Assembly: GCA_030671085.1 (NCBI GenBank)
Contig: DAOVAI010000005.1
Span: 1-37,256, forward strand
Length of the DNA: 37,256 nucleotides
Origin: Pseudomonadota bacterium
Lineage (GTDB): Bacteria > Desulfobacterota > Desulfobulbia > Desulfobulbales > Desulfocapsaceae
Direction of reading: 5' to 3'
The notes beneath the pieces are model-generated. The model was not told where the DNA came from and made no database searches. It saw nothing but the letters and a program-made list of their open reading frames with translations. Position numbers and translations under genes: made by a program. Shown piece by piece: positions 35,568 through 37,256 of the stretch (position 1 is its first letter; each line of letters opens with the position of its first letter).

Positions 35568-35681
35568 TCAGTTGATCATACCAATTACAAAAAAACCTAC
35601 AATAACAAAGACAAAGAAAACTCCAACCTTTGTGTAGATTGAATGATCTTCTTCCGGTGTCTCGTGTCCATGTCCACTCAT
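35568..35681 (-). CDS. 37-aa single-TM small protein
   Basis: MSGHGHETPEEDHSIYTKVGVFFVFVIVGFFVIGMIN*; preceded by AGGAGGAG and followed by the 35514-35548 terminator. Not in the supplied ORF track. Confidence 0.65.
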   Translation of the reverse strand: MSGHGHETPEEDHSIYTKVGVFFVFVIVGFFVIGMIN

Positions 35682-35831
35682 CCTAAGCTCCTCCTTCTGT
35701 TTCTGATTGTGTCAAACAAAGCCTTGCGAGTATATGAACAATTTTAAAATGATTTGTCGATCTCTTTTTTCATCCCCTTGGAAGTAAAGCAGTGACCTTG
35801 ACTTCATCCTGGTTATCATGACAAGATGGCG

Positions 35832-36154
35832 AGTGTCACGTCAAGGATGAAATGTCGTATATTGCGCCACAATTTTTTGTGTTTGCGAGGCACGGATTGA
35901 TAAGCATAGTTGTGACAAGTTCGTAAAAACTTAAAATTTGAGATGGCTAAGTAAAAAACTTCATATGCGAGGCGCGTGAATTTTCTATCATTTCGGCGGA
36001 CTAAAGTGCGTCGTAATGATAGAAAATTCGCAGCAACGAAGCAGATGAAGAGTTTTTACGACGCCATCAGTTGTACTATGTGAATCAAACCGTAACGAAG
36101 CAAGCGCGAAAAAGGGTAAGTAAGATGCGTCATTTCTGAGTTAACGGGACACTA
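35832..36154. repeat. Palindromic MITE-like element, family A copy 2 (interrupted by family B copy 2)
   Basis: Ends match 31220-31380; removing 35914-36074 restores an uninterrupted family A element of about the same length as copy 1. Confidence 0.85.
35914..36068. mobile_element. Family B palindromic element (copy 2) inserted into family A, flanked by AGTTGT direct repeats
   Basis: AGTTGT at 35908-35913 and 36069-36074; termini gacaagttcgtaaaaactt / gagtttttacgacgccatc are imperfect inverted repeats. Confidence 0.75.
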
Positions 36155-36195
36155 GAGAGAGATTACAGATAAATAATCGGCCTGAGGTGAAGAGA

Positions 36196-37256
36196 ATGAA
36201 CAACACACTGCGCATCTTTTTTTCAACACTCCTTACACTCTTCATAAGCTGTCCGAGTATTTCAGCTGCTCCGCCCATGACAAAGGCGGTCCAGCAGCTG
36301 ACCTTTATCGGCACAGCCGACCTGCAGGGACACCTGGAGCCAGTCCACCGCTCCATTGATCTGGCCGGCCGGGGCGAAAAAATTGCGGTTATTGGCGGGA
36401 TAGCCCGAATCGCTGCCCTTATCAAGGAAATCAAAAATCAGGGCCAGGGACCTGTCATCGTCCTCTCCTCAGGTGATGACCTGATGGGGCGTTACTTCCA
36501 TACATTCGATGGGAAGGCCATCTTTGATCTTCTTGGAACAGCAGGTTATGAAATCCTGGCCCTTGGCAATCACGAATTTGACCGGGGGCCCGGCCTGCTC
36601 GCTGAGGCCCTGGAAAAAACGGCTTTTGTTTCTCTCTGTTCAGACCTGGCAGTCAAGGAGACTCCGCTGCAGGGGAGCTGTCAGCCGCTACTGATCAGGA
36701 AGTACAATACAGTCCGTATTGGCTTTTTTTCTTTGATGACCCCAAAGTTTCCCTATGTGACCACCAGTGGCAATGTATCTTTAAGTGGGTCAAGCCTTGC
36801 AGTGGCTGAAAAAATGGTCTCTGAGCTGAGGCAAAAGGGTGCCGATCTGATAGTGGCTGTAACCCATATTGGTGCTGATCTTGACCGTGAGCTTGCTGCC
36901 GGGGTTGAGGGGATTGATCTTATCTTTGGCGGCCATTCCCATGAATACCTGCCACAGCTGGAAACCGTAGACAGGACCCTGATCGTCAACGGAGGAGAAA
37001 AGGGGGCGGCCCTTGTTCGCCTGGATGTGAGGCTCAACAGCGAAAATAAGATCATTCCAGGATCGGCCGCTTACAGTCTGATTCCCGTAACAGAGTCGGT
37101 TGCTGAAGAGCCGAAGACAGCTCAACGACTGCAACACTATAGCGACCAGCTCCCGGCCGCCGTGGTCCTCGGCAGGACCGATACCGCCTGGCAGCTTGAC
37201 AAGAAATCTGTCAGATCTGGAGAATCAGCAGTGGCTGACATGATCAACGATCTGAT
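36196..37256 (+). CDS. 5'-nucleotidase / metallophosphatase family protein (partial at 3' end)
   Basis: Signal peptide; FIGTADLQGHL, SSGDDLMGRYFH, ILALGNHEFDRG, VAVTHIGADLDRELA, DLIFGGHSHEYLP. Confidence 0.9.
   Translation, partial: MNNTLRIFFSTLLTLFISCPSISAAPPMTKAVQQLTFIGTADLQGHLEPVHRSIDLAGRGEKIAVIGGIARIAALIKEIKNQGQGPVIVLSSGDDLMGRYFHTFDGKAIFDLLGTAGYEILALGNHEFDRGPGLLAEALEKTAFVSLCSDLAVKETPLQGSCQPLLIRKYNTVRIGFFSLMTPKFPYVTTSGNVSLSGSSLAVAEKMVSELRQKGADLIVAVTHIGADLDRELAAGVEGIDLIFGGHSHEYLPQLETVDRTLIVNGGEKGAALVRLDVRLNSENKIIPGSAAYSLIPVTESVAEEPKTAQRLQHYSDQLPAAVVLGRTDTAWQLDKKSVRSGESAVADMINDL

Overview
The window looks like chromosomal sequence of a sulfate-reducing, Desulfobulbales-like deltaproteobacterium; this lineage is inferred from gene content only. 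Main contents: (i) a periplasmic CbiK-type cobaltochelatase behind a cobalamin riboswitch; (ii) housekeeping genes (threonine aldolase, aspS, hisS, pcnB, hemC, rnhA, srkA-like); (iii) a complete periplasmic [NiFe]-hydrogenase locus (small subunit, large subunit, cytochrome b, hypF, hypC, hypD, hypE, maturation protease, hypA, hypB); (iv) a two-component system, a porin and a second CbiK; (v) an arsenic-type operon (arsR, COG0701 permease, a small CopZ-like gene, arsC). The most notable signal is in the arsenic-type operon. A small ORF absent from the supplied track encodes a CopZ-N-terminal-like Fe-S metallochaperone interrupted by an in-frame TGA at the first Cys of the family 'NPxGxCCL' motif. 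A GG-loop hairpin that fits the bacterial SECIS rules follows 19 nt downstream, so this is a strong selenoprotein candidate. The window also holds several MITE-like palindromic element families. In one case an element is inserted inside another with a visible 6-bp target duplication. Another element appears to supply the start codon and first codons of hypF, and another the stop codon of arsC. A decayed chalcone-isomerase-like pseudogene, a heptanucleotide tandem repeat between hypD and hypE, and a 30-codon leader ORF overlapping the pcnB start are also described. All homology calls are from motif recognition; no searches were run.
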